Source of the DNA: CAYNHQ01 sp964397255
Lineage (GTDB): Bacteria; Bdellovibrionota_G; JALEGL01; DATDPG01
Reading direction: 5' to 3'
NCBI GenBank assembly: GCA_964397255.1
Contig: CAYNHQ010000002.1
Coordinates: 124,001 to 188,000 of the forward strand
DNA length: 64,000 nt
Shown here: positions 17,448 through 26,843 of the stretch, in pieces
Numbering within the stretch: the stretch's first letter is position 1
Layout: every line of letters starts with the position of its first letter
Made by a program: the position numbers and the translations under genes
The notes under the pieces: model-generated
The model's input: the letters and a program-made list of their open reading frames with translations, nothing else
What the model was told of the DNA's origin: nothing
The model's database searches: none

Positions 17448-18242
17448 ATGGAAAAAATAGGTAGAAGGCTCTCGGTGAGCTGGCAGGACGAGCGAAAATT
17501 CAGGGAGGAAATCGCGGCAGTCCATCGCAGGCTTTATGAGCTCGGTTTTTCCGTTGCCAACGATGGAAATACATCCGTCCGAGTGGATGCGAATCGAATT
17601 TTAATAACCCCCGCGGGACTCAACAAAGCAAAATTGGAACCGGGACAAATGGCACTCGTCGACGCCAATGGAAAACATATCGGAGGAAGCTACGCTCCAT
17701 CCACCGAAATTTTCATGCATGTCGATATCTTTAAAGCTCGCCTGGATGTTCACGCGATCATTCATGCCCATCCTCCCTACAGCATCGCCTGCTCTTTGGC
17801 TGGTGTTACTCTGGATGAATATGTTCTTCCCGAAGTGGTTTTGACACTAGGCAAAGTTCCTACCACTCCTTACGTAACCACGGGGACACAGGAGGTGGGA
17901 AAGGTGGTTTCTGAATTGATCAAGAAACACGATGCCGTCATTCTGGATCGCCATGGAACGGTAACCGTGGGGAAAAATTTGGACGAAGCCATGCAAAAGC
18001 TGGAACGAGTGGAACACACGGCTCGGATCACTTCCATTGCTCGCTCGATGGGCGTCGTCACACCCCTCCCTCGTCCGGAGGTCGAACGTTTGATTCGCAG
18101 GAGCGGACAGGCCATAGAGGATTCCGGGTCGGAACTAAAAAAAGGCCAAGCTCCGGCCACGACGGCATTGATTGATCTCATTACGCGAGAAGTAATCGCC
18201 GCGCTCGCCGAGCAAAAAAGCGGGACTGACAAGACTCATTGA
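17448..18242 (+). CDS. Class II aldolase/adducin family protein
   Basis: Zinc-dependent class II aldolase of the fuculose-1-phosphate aldolase group. Visible elements are the phosphate-binding NDGNTSVR segment, the catalytic Glu in PSTEIFMH, the zinc ligands in IIHAHPPYS and a later His in DRHGTVTVG. Members cleave or form sugar phosphates such as L-fuculose-1-phosphate, or act as methylthioribulose-phosphate dehydratases; the substrate here is open. The ATG at 17448 is chosen over an in-frame TTG at 17439. It is divergent from the transaldolase gene. Confidence 0.85.
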   Translation: MEKIGRRLSVSWQDERKFREEIAAVHRRLYELGFSVANDGNTSVRVDANRILITPAGLNKAKLEPGQMALVDANGKHIGGSYAPSTEIFMHVDIFKARLDVHAIIHAHPPYSIACSLAGVTLDEYVLPEVVLTLGKVPTTPYVTTGTQEVGKVVSELIKKHDAVILDRHGTVTVGKNLDEAMQKLERVEHTARITSIARSMGVVTPLPRPEVERLIRRSGQAIEDSGSELKKGQAPATTALIDLITREVIAALAEQKSGTDKTH

Positions 18243-18307
18243 TTGCCACTCAGACCTGGGCCGGCGTTTCTTGAAACCAAATCCGAGAAGGCGTAGAGAC
18301 ATGGTCG

Positions 18308-18676
18308 ATGAAACCGCTTTTTTTTCTGTTCATCAGCTTAATCTCCCTTTCTACTTTTTCTTCTTGCGGAAGTGATTCCGGATCTACGGTGGAAGTCACC
18401 ATTCCCATGGGCGCAATGGGCTTGGGAGCGTCCGCCTTTGGACAAAATCCTTTAACCGTACAAGCTGGGACGACTGTGAAATGGATCAATTCAGATACGA
18501 TGGCCCACACGTCAACTTCTGATTCGGGCGTTTGGGATTCTGGTTCGATCGCCGCAGGTTCGAGTTATTCTTACAAATTCCCTTCGGCCGGAACATTTCC
18601 CTACCATTGCACCATCCATGGAGTGGTGAGCATGTCGGGATCAATTACAGTAACTGGAACTTCATCCGGTTATTGA
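18308..18676 (+). CDS. Cupredoxin (plastocyanin-like) lipoprotein
   Basis: Small periplasmic or surface-tethered blue-copper protein. The signal peptide ends in FSSC (Cys20, lipobox). The copper ligands are H67 (TMAHTS) and C101, H104 and M109 in YHCTIHGVVSM, the plastocyanin/amicyanin type 1 pattern. It probably shuttles single electrons near the envelope; its partners are not in the window. Downstream is a ferredoxin gene on the same strand after about 100 bases. Confidence 0.88.
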   Translation: MKPLFFLFISLISLSTFSSCGSDSGSTVEVTIPMGAMGLGASAFGQNPLTVQAGTTVKWINSDTMAHTSTSDSGVWDSGSIAAGSSYSYKFPSAGTFPYHCTIHGVVSMSGSITVTGTSSGY

Positions 18677-18777
18677 CACCTCCTTCTCCGCAACATCCTT
18701 ATTTAGATTGGTACTTAGTTCAGGATCCAAAAACCAGAACTGACAAGGCTTATGAATTCGGTTAAGGTTCCGCCCTC

Positions 18778-19200
18778 ATGAAAGAAATTTACTCCGACAT
18801 TCCGGAATATCCCGACAAAATCGGGCAGAAAAAGAAAAAGCCGAAAACCGTCGCCGTCGTCATGGAAGGAAATTGCACGGGATGTGAAGTCTGTGTTCCT
18901 TTTTGCCCTGTCGATTGTATCGAAAAACAACCGGAATCGGCCTATCCCGATCGTCCGATTCCTCCTGTTCAAATCCGTTTTGATGAATGCATCGGTTGTC
19001 AGATTTGTGTCCGGGCCTGCACGAAACTCACATGGGATGCGATTCGAATGGTTCCGTCGGAAAAAGTTGAAAAGGAATTGGGAATCACGTTGACCGAAAA
19101 TTATGAAACGGCAATAAACAATGAATCGATCAAAAATCTGGACCCCAAAGAAGTTCGCAAAAAATCCAACCTCTCCTTCACCGAATTTTGGAGATCTTAA
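18778..19200 (+). CDS. Ferredoxin, 2[4Fe-4S] type
   Basis: Two cluster motifs are intact: C33-x2-C36-x2-C39-x3-C43 and C71-x2-C74-x2-C77-x3-C81. The 140-residue protein has a basic N-terminal stretch (KKKKPK) and a C-terminal extension of about 55 residues without cysteines. It probably carries low-potential electrons in the cytoplasm. The redox partner is not evident; the etf genes are within 3 kb but on the other strand. Confidence 0.9.
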   Translation: MKEIYSDIPEYPDKIGQKKKKPKTVAVVMEGNCTGCEVCVPFCPVDCIEKQPESAYPDRPIPPVQIRFDECIGCQICVRACTKLTWDAIRMVPSEKVEKELGITLTENYETAINNESIKNLDPKEVRKKSNLSFTEFWRS

Positions 19201-19211
19201 ATCACCGGTAA

Positions 19212-20384
19212 TCAGGATTTCAGATACGTATCGATTCTCGCGAGAGCTTCTTGGAGGCGGACTTCGGTGGCGGTCAGGGAAATGCGGAAGTAGCTCTCCC
19301 CTTGCTCTCCAAAGCCGATACCGGGAGTAAGGCTGATTCCTGTCTTTTTTAAAATTCGCGCACAAAATTCCGCCGAAGATTCTTTGGTAGGCACATGACA
19401 CCACACATAGAACGTCGCGCGGGGAAGAATGAATTTCACGTTGAGGCGCTTTAAACCTTCCGCCACAATGTCGCGGCGATGCTCATAAATCCGATTGTTC
19501 GCATCCCGGAGTTCCTTCCAATTTTCCAACGCCGTGATTCCTGCCTCCTGAATTGCCGTAAAAACTCCCGAGTCGACATTTGTTTTGATTTTCCCCAGAG
19601 CCGCAATGGCGTCTTTGCGACCCACGGCAAAACCCACACGCCAACCCGTCATGTTGAAGGTTTTTGAAAGAGAGTGAAATTCAATTCCCAGTTCTTTCCC
19701 TTCCTTTGTTTGGAGGTAGCTCGCAGGCTCGTACCCGCCCATCGCGACTTCCGAATAGGCATTGTCATGACAGATGAAAATTCCATGCTTTTTTGCCCAG
19801 GAATTTAGTTCCTCAAACCAACCTAAATCCGCGACTGCCGCGGTCGGATTATTGGGATAATTGAGAAACATGAGCTTTGCTTTTCCCGCCGTCGCACTGG
19901 AAACCACTTGGAGTTGGGGACGAAACTGGTTTTCTTCTTTAAGCGGCATCGCGATGGCTATTCCCCCGGCAAATTCGGTCGCTGTTTGATAGACGGGATA
20001 GCCAGGATCAGGAACAAGTGTGGCCTCTCCTGGATTCATAAGCGCCAGTGGCGTGTGAGCGATTCCCTCTTTCGAACCGATAAGGGCCAACACTTCTTTT
20101 TCAGGATCTAGAGAAACACCGAAACGATCTTCGTACCAAAGGCTGACGGCCTTTCGAAATCGCGCACTGCCCTGATAAGAAGGATATCGATGATTTGCGG
20201 ACTTTTGGGCCTCCTCACAAAGCTTTTCAATGATGATTTTCGGCGTGGGAAGATCGGGATCCCCGATCGAAAGATCGATAATATCCATTCCCCCATTTCG
20301 AAGCTCCTGTTTGATTCGATCGATCTCGGCAAAAAGATAGGGAGGAAGCTTTCGAATTCGATCCGCCCATAACGTTGAACTCAT
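19212..20384 (-). CDS. dapL: LL-diaminopimelate aminotransferase
   Basis: PLP-dependent class I aminotransferase of 390 residues. Gene context and motifs indicate the DapL enzyme, which converts tetrahydrodipicolinate directly to LL-diaminopimelate using glutamate. Visible are IDLSIGDPDLPTP, HRYPSYQGSARFRKAV, FLNYPNNPTAAVA and the PLP lysine in SLSKTFNMTGWRVGFAVG, which resembles the DapL2 branch. It is the last gene of the lysA-dapF-dapA-dapB-dapL operon and overlaps dapB by four bases. No dapD, dapC or dapE is present, which supports the one-step route. Confidence 0.88.
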   Translation of the reverse strand: MSSTLWADRIRKLPPYLFAEIDRIKQELRNGGMDIIDLSIGDPDLPTPKIIIEKLCEEAQKSANHRYPSYQGSARFRKAVSLWYEDRFGVSLDPEKEVLALIGSKEGIAHTPLALMNPGEATLVPDPGYPVYQTATEFAGGIAIAMPLKEENQFRPQLQVVSSATAGKAKLMFLNYPNNPTAAVADLGWFEELNSWAKKHGIFICHDNAYSEVAMGGYEPASYLQTKEGKELGIEFHSLSKTFNMTGWRVGFAVGRKDAIAALGKIKTNVDSGVFTAIQEAGITALENWKELRDANNRIYEHRRDIVAEGLKRLNVKFILPRATFYVWCHVPTKESSAEFCARILKKTGISLTPGIGFGEQGESYFRISLTATEVRLQEALARIDTYLKS

Positions 20385-21106
20385 TTCTTCTCCTTTAGAT
20401 CGAGAACGTTTCGCATCGTATACATTCCCGGTTTTCTTCCCACCAAAAAACAGGCCGCCTGAAGCGCACCCCGGGCGAAGATCGCCCGATCGGTCACCAC
20501 ATGGTTTACTTCGATCCGCTCCCCCTGCGCAAGAAAGAGAACATGGTGTTGGCCCACTATATCTCCTCCTCGAATCGAATGGAGAAAGACATCCCCCTTC
20601 GGCTTTATATCGTTAATCGTCTGAGCAATCGAAAGCGCCGTACCGCTCGGCGAATCTTTTTTTGCCTTATGATGTGTTTCGATAATTTGAATATCGCTCG
20701 GAAAGTGCTTCGTAATCCTTCCTACGACATCATTTAATAGCGCAATTCCCACACTCAAATTCGGTGCGATCACAATGGGGATAGTCCGGCTTGCGTCTTC
20801 AATGTTCTTTTCTACACTTTTTGAAATTCCTGTAGCGGCAAGCAAATAAGGCAATTTTTTTGAAAGCGCCCATGCCAGATTTTCCGCGACACTGTCGGCA
20901 CGCGTGGCATCTACGACCACATCCACACCTGAACGAACATCGGTCAATTTGCGATAAAAAGAAATATCGGGATAGGCATCCGCGGCAGATGCACCATGAA
21001 CAACGGCCGCCGTGACCGCAAAGTGAGAATCATTATTGGCTGCATCGAGAATCGATTTGCCCAGACGCCCGAGTGCCCCCAAAACCGCTAATCGAACGCT
21101 TTTCAT
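20381..21106 (-). CDS. dapB: 4-hydroxy-tetrahydrodipicolinate reductase
   Basis: NAD(P)H-dependent reductase of the lysine and diaminopimelate pathway. The N-terminal Rossmann motif reads GALGRLGKSI, and the DapB signature ETHHKAKKDSPSGTAL with the catalytic His-His and Lys is intact. 241 residues is slightly short but complete. ATGA overlaps at both ends (with dapA and dapL) indicate translational coupling. Confidence 0.96.
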   Translation of the reverse strand: MKSVRLAVLGALGRLGKSILDAANNDSHFAVTAAVVHGASAADAYPDISFYRKLTDVRSGVDVVVDATRADSVAENLAWALSKKLPYLLAATGISKSVEKNIEDASRTIPIVIAPNLSVGIALLNDVVGRITKHFPSDIQIIETHHKAKKDSPSGTALSIAQTINDIKPKGDVFLHSIRGGDIVGQHHVLFLAQGERIEVNHVVTDRAIFARGALQAACFLVGRKPGMYTMRNVLDLKEKK

Positions 21107-21960
21107 ATTTGAAGTTCCTTTTCGACTCGGGCCCGAGTTTTTTCGGAAGCTATGCTGAGAGGCAGACGGACTTCATCATTACATAACTTCAGAAGAGAAA
21201 GCGCACATTTAAGAGGAATTGGATTCGACTCCATAAACAATACTTCGATAAGCGTTTTGAGTTTTGCAAATTCTTTTTTCGCCTCTTCTAATTTCGAAGA
21301 TTTGAAATGATTAAAAATTGAGACAAATTTCTCGGGAACCACATTCCCCGTGACACTCACAATTCCCACACCTCCCAATGACATAAAGGGAACAAATGTC
21401 GGATCTTCACCCGAAAAAACGGCGATTTTCTTTCCAACGCGTGAAATAAGTTCTTCAACTTGGGGAAGAGGAGCGCATTCTTTTACTCCTTTGATTTCTG
21501 CATACGACATCAGTTTTTCGACGGTTTCGGGAAGAAGATTCACCGCCGTCCTCCCCGGAACATTATAGAGCATGATCGGTAATCCCACTTTTGCGACTTC
21601 ACTATAGTGGCGAACCATCCCCTCCTGCGTCGGTTTGACATAATAAGGAGTCACAATGAGCGCCCCTGTGGCACCAAGGCTTTTCGCCAATTTTGTCCGT
21701 TCGATTGTATGTTCTGTGTTGTTTGAACCTGTTCCCGGCACGACAGGGATTTTCCCATTTACTTTTTTGATGACGGTCGAAACGATCGAAGAAAATTCTT
21801 TTTCAGTTAGTGCCGTCCCCTCCCCCGTTGTGCCACAGGGCGAGATGCCATGAATGCCTGCCTTGAGAAGGCGATCGATCAATTTTTCGATCGCTGGATA
21901 ATCCACTTCGCCCTTGGAAAAGGGTGTGGGAAGCGCAATCCAAACTCCCTGCCAGGTCAT
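21103..21960 (-). CDS. dapA: 4-hydroxy-tetrahydrodipicolinate synthase
   Basis: Condenses pyruvate with aspartate semialdehyde. The Schiff-base lysine is K160 in IKGVKECA, the tyrosine relay residue is Y132 in LYNVPGRT, and the GTTGEGTAL loop binds the substrate carboxylate. 285 residues is typical for this TIM barrel. Four-base overlaps link it to dapF upstream and dapB downstream. Lysine feedback cannot be judged by eye. Confidence 0.96.
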   Translation of the reverse strand: MTWQGVWIALPTPFSKGEVDYPAIEKLIDRLLKAGIHGISPCGTTGEGTALTEKEFSSIVSTVIKKVNGKIPVVPGTGSNNTEHTIERTKLAKSLGATGALIVTPYYVKPTQEGMVRHYSEVAKVGLPIMLYNVPGRTAVNLLPETVEKLMSYAEIKGVKECAPLPQVEELISRVGKKIAVFSGEDPTFVPFMSLGGVGIVSVTGNVVPEKFVSIFNHFKSSKLEEAKKEFAKLKTLIEVLFMESNPIPLKCALSLLKLCNDEVRLPLSIASEKTRARVEKELQI

Positions 21961-22745
21961 ATTTCAATTTCTCCTTCGAAAACATTCATGGCGGGGCCGC
22001 TCATATAAACGGCTTCTTCCTCTTTCCACTCAATTTTCAAATCTCCTCCCGGATAATGGACGATGAGTGGGCTCTTGGTTTTTTCCTCTGAAATCGATGC
22101 CACACCAATTGCGCACGCACCCGACCCACTTGCCAACGTTTCACCCGCGCCCCGCTCCCAAACACGCGCATCGACATCTTTCGATGAACGAGGGAAAACG
22201 AATTGAACATTTGTTCGATTTGGAAAGAATTCATGACGTTCCAATAAAGGTCCTACTGTGGGACACCAGGACAGATCTTCCTTCCGATCAAGGAAGAGAA
22301 CGATGTGGGGATTTCCCATGGAAAGAGGATGAATTCGTATTTTCTTTCCGTTGATTTCAATTTCTTTTCCCCACATATTTGTATCGATCACCGGCTTTCC
22401 CATTGCCACGCGCATTTCATCATCGGAAATAAACTCGACGATTTGCCTTCCCCCCAATGTCTGAAACACCATTTCTTTTTTTCCGGACGATCGAAATCGA
22501 CGGGCCATCGCCCGAATTCCATTTCCACACATCTCCGCTTGACTGCCGTCACTGTTGTAAATGAGAACCTCTCCATCGATGCCTTTCGATTCGCGAAGGA
22601 TGAGAAGTTGATCCCCTCCGATTCCAAATCGGCGATCGAGAAGTTTCGTCGCCACGTTTTCCCATTTTACGGAGAGATTTTCTCGATCATCGACGACGAC
22701 GAAATCGTTCCCGCAGCCATGCATTTTATTAAATTTTAATTTCAT
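21957..22745 (-). CDS. dapF: Diaminopimelate epimerase with Ser in place of the second catalytic Cys
   Basis: Converts LL- to meso-diaminopimelate. The first catalytic cysteine is present (C73 in AEMCGNGIRA). The second active-site segment, normally ACGTG or ACGSG, reads GETLASGSGACAIG, so the usual cysteine is S206 (codon AGT at 22128-22130). In characterised DapF enzymes two cysteines act as the acid-base pair. The fold, the GNDFVVVD start and the length of 262 residues are otherwise normal. It overlaps lysA and dapA by four bases each. Confidence 0.9.
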   Translation of the reverse strand: MKLKFNKMHGCGNDFVVVDDRENLSVKWENVATKLLDRRFGIGGDQLLILRESKGIDGEVLIYNSDGSQAEMCGNGIRAMARRFRSSGKKEMVFQTLGGRQIVEFISDDEMRVAMGKPVIDTNMWGKEIEINGKKIRIHPLSMGNPHIVLFLDRKEDLSWCPTVGPLLERHEFFPNRTNVQFVFPRSSKDVDARVWERGAGETLASGSGACAIGVASISEEKTKSPLIVHYPGGDLKIEWKEEEAVYMSGPAMNVFEGEIEI

Positions 22746-24007
22746 GTCTTGGCTCCGAGCCAGGAGGGAATTTCCTCCCCGGCGATCAAATCGTCAAACG
22801 TCTCTCTCTTTCGAATTAAGGAGGCTTCGCCGTTTCGAACAAGTACTTCGGCTGCTCTTGGGCGCGCGTTATATTGAGATGACATCGAGAATCCATAGGC
22901 GCCCGCCGTTCGAATCGCGAGTAAGTCGCCTTCCATCGGTTCATTGATCTCTCGATCGCGGGCCAGAAAATCGGCCGTTTCACAGATCGGACCCACAATA
23001 TCGGCGCGAATTCGCTCGCCATGACTCTCCGAGACCCATTCGATTTCATGCTCGGCGTCGTATAGAGCGGGTCGGAGAAGATCATTCATTCCGGTATCGA
23101 TCACGACAAAATTCTTTTTAGGCGTCCGCTTGACATGAAGAACACGCGACACCAAAACACCCGCGTTCGCAATCAGCGACCTCCCCGGCTCGACGATCAA
23201 TTTAAGTCCCATATTTTGAACGAGTGGAAGCAGAGCCGAAGCATATTCCTTGGGATTCGGCGGGGTCTCATCCCGGTATCGCACACCTAGACCCCCTCCA
23301 CAATCGAGATGGCGGATATCGATACCGGATTTTCGAAGGGTACGTACAAGTTCGACCGCTATTTTGGCCGCGTCCACAAAGGGCTGGGTTTGGGTCAACT
23401 GTGAGCCTATATGAAATCCGAGACCGATTGGATCCAGATGCGGATTCTTGGAGGCTTCGCGGTATAGCTCGATTGCTTCGGTCTGTGAAAGACCAAATTT
23501 ATTCTCGTGGAGACCGGTAGAAATATAGGGATGCGTTTTCGGATCGACATCCGGATTGAGGCGCAAAGCGACGGGGGCTTTGACCGCCAATTTAGACGCG
23601 ACATCGGCTATTTGACGAAGTTCAAATCCTGATTCGACATTCAGACAATAAATTTTTCGCCGGAGGGCATATTCGATTTCCGGAATTGTTTTGCCCACAC
23701 CGGAAAAAATGATTTTTCGGGGATCGATTTCCGCCGTTATGGATCGAAAAAGTTCACCACCGGATACCACATCGGCCCCCGACCCGAAATTGGCGAGCGC
23801 ACGGAGGATGGCAATATTTCCGTTGGCTTTTACTGCATAACAAATCGTATGGTCGATGTCAGCGAGGGCCTCACTAAAAACGCGGAAGTGTCGCTCCAGG
23901 GTGCGATAACTATAAAGATAAAGGGGAGTGCCATACTGCAACACCAGCTCTTTGATGGGAAGGTCCTCACAATAGAGTGTTCCACTCTTTCGCACGAAAT
24001 AATCCAT
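22742..24007 (-). CDS. lysA: Diaminopimelate decarboxylase
   Basis: PLP-dependent fold III decarboxylase making L-lysine from meso-diaminopimelate. The PLP lysine is K60 in CYAVKANGN, HIGSQLTQTQPF and CGGGLGV bind the phosphate, and the catalytic-site ICETADFLARDR stretch is present. ATG 24007 gives the usual LysA start (MDYFVRKSGTLYCEDLP); an ATG at 24046 adds 13 basic residues. It is the first gene of the dap operon, divergent from a nucleotide-sugar dehydrogenase 71 bases away. Confidence 0.96.
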   Translation of the reverse strand: MDYFVRKSGTLYCEDLPIKELVLQYGTPLYLYSYRTLERHFRVFSEALADIDHTICYAVKANGNIAILRALANFGSGADVVSGGELFRSITAEIDPRKIIFSGVGKTIPEIEYALRRKIYCLNVESGFELRQIADVASKLAVKAPVALRLNPDVDPKTHPYISTGLHENKFGLSQTEAIELYREASKNPHLDPIGLGFHIGSQLTQTQPFVDAAKIAVELVRTLRKSGIDIRHLDCGGGLGVRYRDETPPNPKEYASALLPLVQNMGLKLIVEPGRSLIANAGVLVSRVLHVKRTPKKNFVVIDTGMNDLLRPALYDAEHEIEWVSESHGERIRADIVGPICETADFLARDREINEPMEGDLLAIRTAGAYGFSMSSQYNARPRAAEVLVRNGEASLIRKRETFDDLIAGEEIPSWLGAKT

Positions 24008-24077
24008 AAGCGCCTGGAATCTAGCTGCTCGGCGAGAATTTGCCAATCGGGCACGGGCGCTGTACTCCTTCCGTCCT

Positions 24078-25388
24078 ATGGCGTCGCTCTTAGAAAAAAT
24101 TACGTCACGAGAAGCGAAAGTTTCCGTGATCGGGTTGGGTTATGTGGGGCTCCCTCTCGCCGTCGAGTTGGCGAAAGCGGGTTTTGATGTGACCGGTTTT
24201 GACGTGATGGATTCGAGAGCGAAGGAAGTGAATCGAGGAGAATCGTATATAGGCGACATTTCCAGTAACGAATTAGCGAGTGTAACAACCCAGGTTCAGG
24301 GGAAAGGCAAACTTCGAGCCACGAGCGATTTCGGCGCGCTCCGGCATATGGACACGGTCAGCATTTGTGTTCCCACGCCTCTGAGTAAAACGCGTGATCC
24401 GGATATTTCATATGTAGTGGCTGTTCGCGATCAAATCGAGGCCAATATTCATTCGGACATGCTGGTGATTTTAGAATCAACGACGTATCCAGGGACGACC
24501 GAAGAAGTGTTCCTTCCCATTGTGGAAAAAGCGAAGCTGACACTTGGAAAAAATTTCTTTCTTGCCTTCAGTCCGGAACGAATCGATCCCGCGAATCCGA
24601 AATTCAACGTTCGAAATACGCCCAAGGTAGTGGGAGGCTTCACGCCCGCATGCACGAATCTTGTGATGAAATTGTACGGTACATTCGTTGATAAACTTGT
24701 TCCGGTGGGCTCCACCCGTGTAGCGGAGATGGTGAAAATTTTGGAGAATACATTTCGGGCGGTCAACATCGGTCTGGTGAACGAAGTTTCGATCATGTGC
24801 CGAATTCTTGGAATCGACACCTGGGAAGTGATTGATGCCGCTGCCACGAAGCCCTTTGGGTTCACCCCTTTTTATCCTGGACCCGGTCTAGGAGGTCATT
24901 GTATTCCTGTCGATCCGCACTATCTTTCTTGGAAATTAAAGGCCTTTAACTACACGGCGCGCTTCATTGATCTGGCGGCTGAAGTGAATTCGAGTATGCC
25001 GCACCAAGTGCTGGAACTCATTTCAGATAAGCTCAATCAGGCTGAGCGATCCGTGCGGGGAGCGAAGATTCTACTCCTGGGAGTTGCCTACAAGCCAAAT
25101 GTTTCAGACATGCGTGAATCACCCGCCCTCGACATTTTCCAGCTTCTCGAAAAAAAAGGTGCGCAAGTGACGTACAGCGATCCGTATGTTCCGGAGATTA
25201 CATTGGAGAACCAGCAACACTCATCCGTTCCATTCAATGCAAAAACCTTGGCTGAACAGGATCTGGTTGTGATCACGACCCATCATAAAGATTATGATTA
25301 CAAAATGGTGGTAGAGGCTTCCAAGGCGATCGTCGACACACGAAATGCAACCAAGGGCATCACAAGTCCAAAGATCATTCGTCTGTAA
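24078..25388 (+). CDS. Nucleotide sugar dehydrogenase (UDP-HexNAc/UDP-glucose type)
   Basis: NAD-dependent four-electron oxidation of a UDP-sugar C6 alcohol to the acid. The Rossmann motif VIGLGYVGLPLAVELAKAG is at the N-terminus, SPERIDPANP is present, and the catalytic cysteine sits in PGPGLGGHCIPVDPHYL. The GGHC loop and the ICVPTPLSKTRDPD strand resemble the WbpA/WbpO/WecC branch that oxidises UDP-N-acetylhexosamines, more than Ugd. It is probably for capsule or O-antigen precursors, although no glycosyltransferases are adjacent. Confidence 0.92.
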   Translation: MASLLEKITSREAKVSVIGLGYVGLPLAVELAKAGFDVTGFDVMDSRAKEVNRGESYIGDISSNELASVTTQVQGKGKLRATSDFGALRHMDTVSICVPTPLSKTRDPDISYVVAVRDQIEANIHSDMLVILESTTYPGTTEEVFLPIVEKAKLTLGKNFFLAFSPERIDPANPKFNVRNTPKVVGGFTPACTNLVMKLYGTFVDKLVPVGSTRVAEMVKILENTFRAVNIGLVNEVSIMCRILGIDTWEVIDAAATKPFGFTPFYPGPGLGGHCIPVDPHYLSWKLKAFNYTARFIDLAAEVNSSMPHQVLELISDKLNQAERSVRGAKILLLGVAYKPNVSDMRESPALDIFQLLEKKGAQVTYSDPYVPEITLENQQHSSVPFNAKTLAEQDLVVITTHHKDYDYKMVVEASKAIVDTRNATKGITSPKIIRL

Positions 25389-25391
25389 TTT

Positions 25392-26267
25392 CTAGAAGGG
25401 ACCGGCCTGGGGCGGATTCTTCCAGGTCACTCGGGGAGCTACGCTATTATCTCCATCACAAATTAGAACATCGGCTAGTACGCGCATTTGGGAATCCGCA
25501 AAATGAGCGCCATGAATGTTAAATTTTTCCATCGACTTACCGAATTCAATAAACGATTTTTCCTTTTGAGAACTGCTGTTTCCCTCCAACCAGGTAGATG
25601 TGACAACGACATAGAGATCATAATCGATCAATTTTGATTTTTCGAAAGGTACAATTTGGGTCAATTCCTTTTTCCATCCCGCAGACGAAAGGTAGCCGAA
25701 GGCCAACTTTCCAAGTCCGGCCAAGAGAACAAAGCCAAAAAAAATGAGATACGGGCCTAGCCCTCTTCCCCCTTTTTCACGAACCACTTCCGTGGCCCGC
25801 GAGGCGAATTCAGCCCGAGGATCCTCTTTGAGAGTGGAAAGAATGCGCTCAGGCGGCGGTGCGGCCGGGGTCTTCGTTTCTTCTTTGGGTGCGGGAACTG
25901 GAACGGTCGGCGCGGGCGTCAACCCGAGACGAGCTTGAACGATTTCATGAAGAGCCCTTGCCACTTGTGGAGGATTCGTCGAACTAAATGCGATGCCATA
26001 CCCTTTGAAAGGAGCCTCTACGGACCGGTCGATGTTGACGATTCTTCCAGCGACCTCCATTTCCATCGTTTCGTCCCCAATGGCGAGGATAAAATGAATC
26101 AAAACATCGGCATCTACTGGCAGTTTTTCAATCGTAAGCAGTAGACAACCTGCAACGCTCAACGTTTTGACAAATCCTCGATTTCCATCACGGGAAGGAA
26201 CGTCGAATTGAACCTTCTCATCACAGGTCAACCGGGGAAATTTTCTCTTCTCGATCACGTCAGACAT
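25392..26267 (-). CDS. PilZ-domain protein with one membrane segment
   Basis: The N-terminal PilZ domain has the c-di-GMP motif RKFPR (residues 8-12) and a TLSVAGCLL strand in place of the usual DxSxxG; the acidic residue is missing, so binding may be weakened. A Pro/Glu-rich linker (about 115-145) is followed by a single hydrophobic segment (GPYLIFFGFVLLAGLGKLAF) and a C-terminal region of about 90 residues of unknown fold. It is probably an inner-membrane c-di-GMP responsive protein. It follows an outer-membrane protein gene and gshA on the same strand. Confidence 0.75.
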   Translation of the reverse strand: MSDVIEKRKFPRLTCDEKVQFDVPSRDGNRGFVKTLSVAGCLLLTIEKLPVDADVLIHFILAIGDETMEMEVAGRIVNIDRSVEAPFKGYGIAFSSTNPPQVARALHEIVQARLGLTPAPTVPVPAPKEETKTPAAPPPERILSTLKEDPRAEFASRATEVVREKGGRGLGPYLIFFGFVLLAGLGKLAFGYLSSAGWKKELTQIVPFEKSKLIDYDLYVVVTSTWLEGNSSSQKEKSFIEFGKSMEKFNIHGAHFADSQMRVLADVLICDGDNSVAPRVTWKNPPQAGPF

Positions 26268-26291
26268 GGAACTAAAAAATTATACCCTATT

Positions 26292-26843
26292 TTAAAATTC
26301 TACCACGGGACCCAGAGCAAGCGTGGTGTCGTTGTTGAAATCACTTCCCGCAGAATTATCGAGGCCATAGAAAAAGGCTTTAAGATCGGCCCGAAGAGCA
26401 AGCCAATTTAGCGGAGTATGCGCAGTCACTCCCCCCCCGATAAATCCTCCCCATGGATGTTCATCTCCGAAACGCATGTACGATACACCAATGGCGGTAT
26501 AAAAGTCCGCTCTCCATGCTTTTTCCGTGAGTCCAAGGTGGATTTTCATGTTGTAAGCAATTCCGAAATCGGAAAGGAAAAAAGTATCCCCGGAAGCAGC
26601 CCGTATTGGAACGCCAGTATCCAGACCCACGGATCCAAAAAACCCTTCGGCCATCAGCCAGAAAGGTTCGGCTACTCGAAGAGTGTAATTCACTCCGCCC
26701 AAAACCATCGCGCGAAGAGTATCGCCGGTATAAAGGTTCACCATGGGTGAGAGTTCATTCATACGTTCCTCGGGCGCTGCGCGCACATGGGTTGCGCTTA
26801 AAAGCAACAGAAAGAGGACCAAGCTAAAATTTCGTTTTTTCAC
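26292..26843 (-). CDS. Putative outer-membrane beta-barrel protein
   Basis: No named family recognised. A GTG start at 26843 gives a clean signal peptide (KKRNFSLVLFLLLLSATHVRA). The mature chain is rich in alternating strands (MVLGGVNYTLRVAEPFWLMA, DFYTAIGVSYMRFGD, GGFIGGGVTAHTPL) and ends in VVEF with a terminal Phe, a common mark of BAM-inserted barrels. It overlaps the end of gshA by 20 bases. The similarity to the barrel-like protein at 16206-16739 is only general. Confidence 0.65.
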   Translation of the reverse strand: MKKRNFSLVLFLLLLSATHVRAAPEERMNELSPMVNLYTGDTLRAMVLGGVNYTLRVAEPFWLMAEGFFGSVGLDTGVPIRAASGDTFFLSDFGIAYNMKIHLGLTEKAWRADFYTAIGVSYMRFGDEHPWGGFIGGGVTAHTPLNWLALRADLKAFFYGLDNSAGSDFNNDTTLALGPVVEF

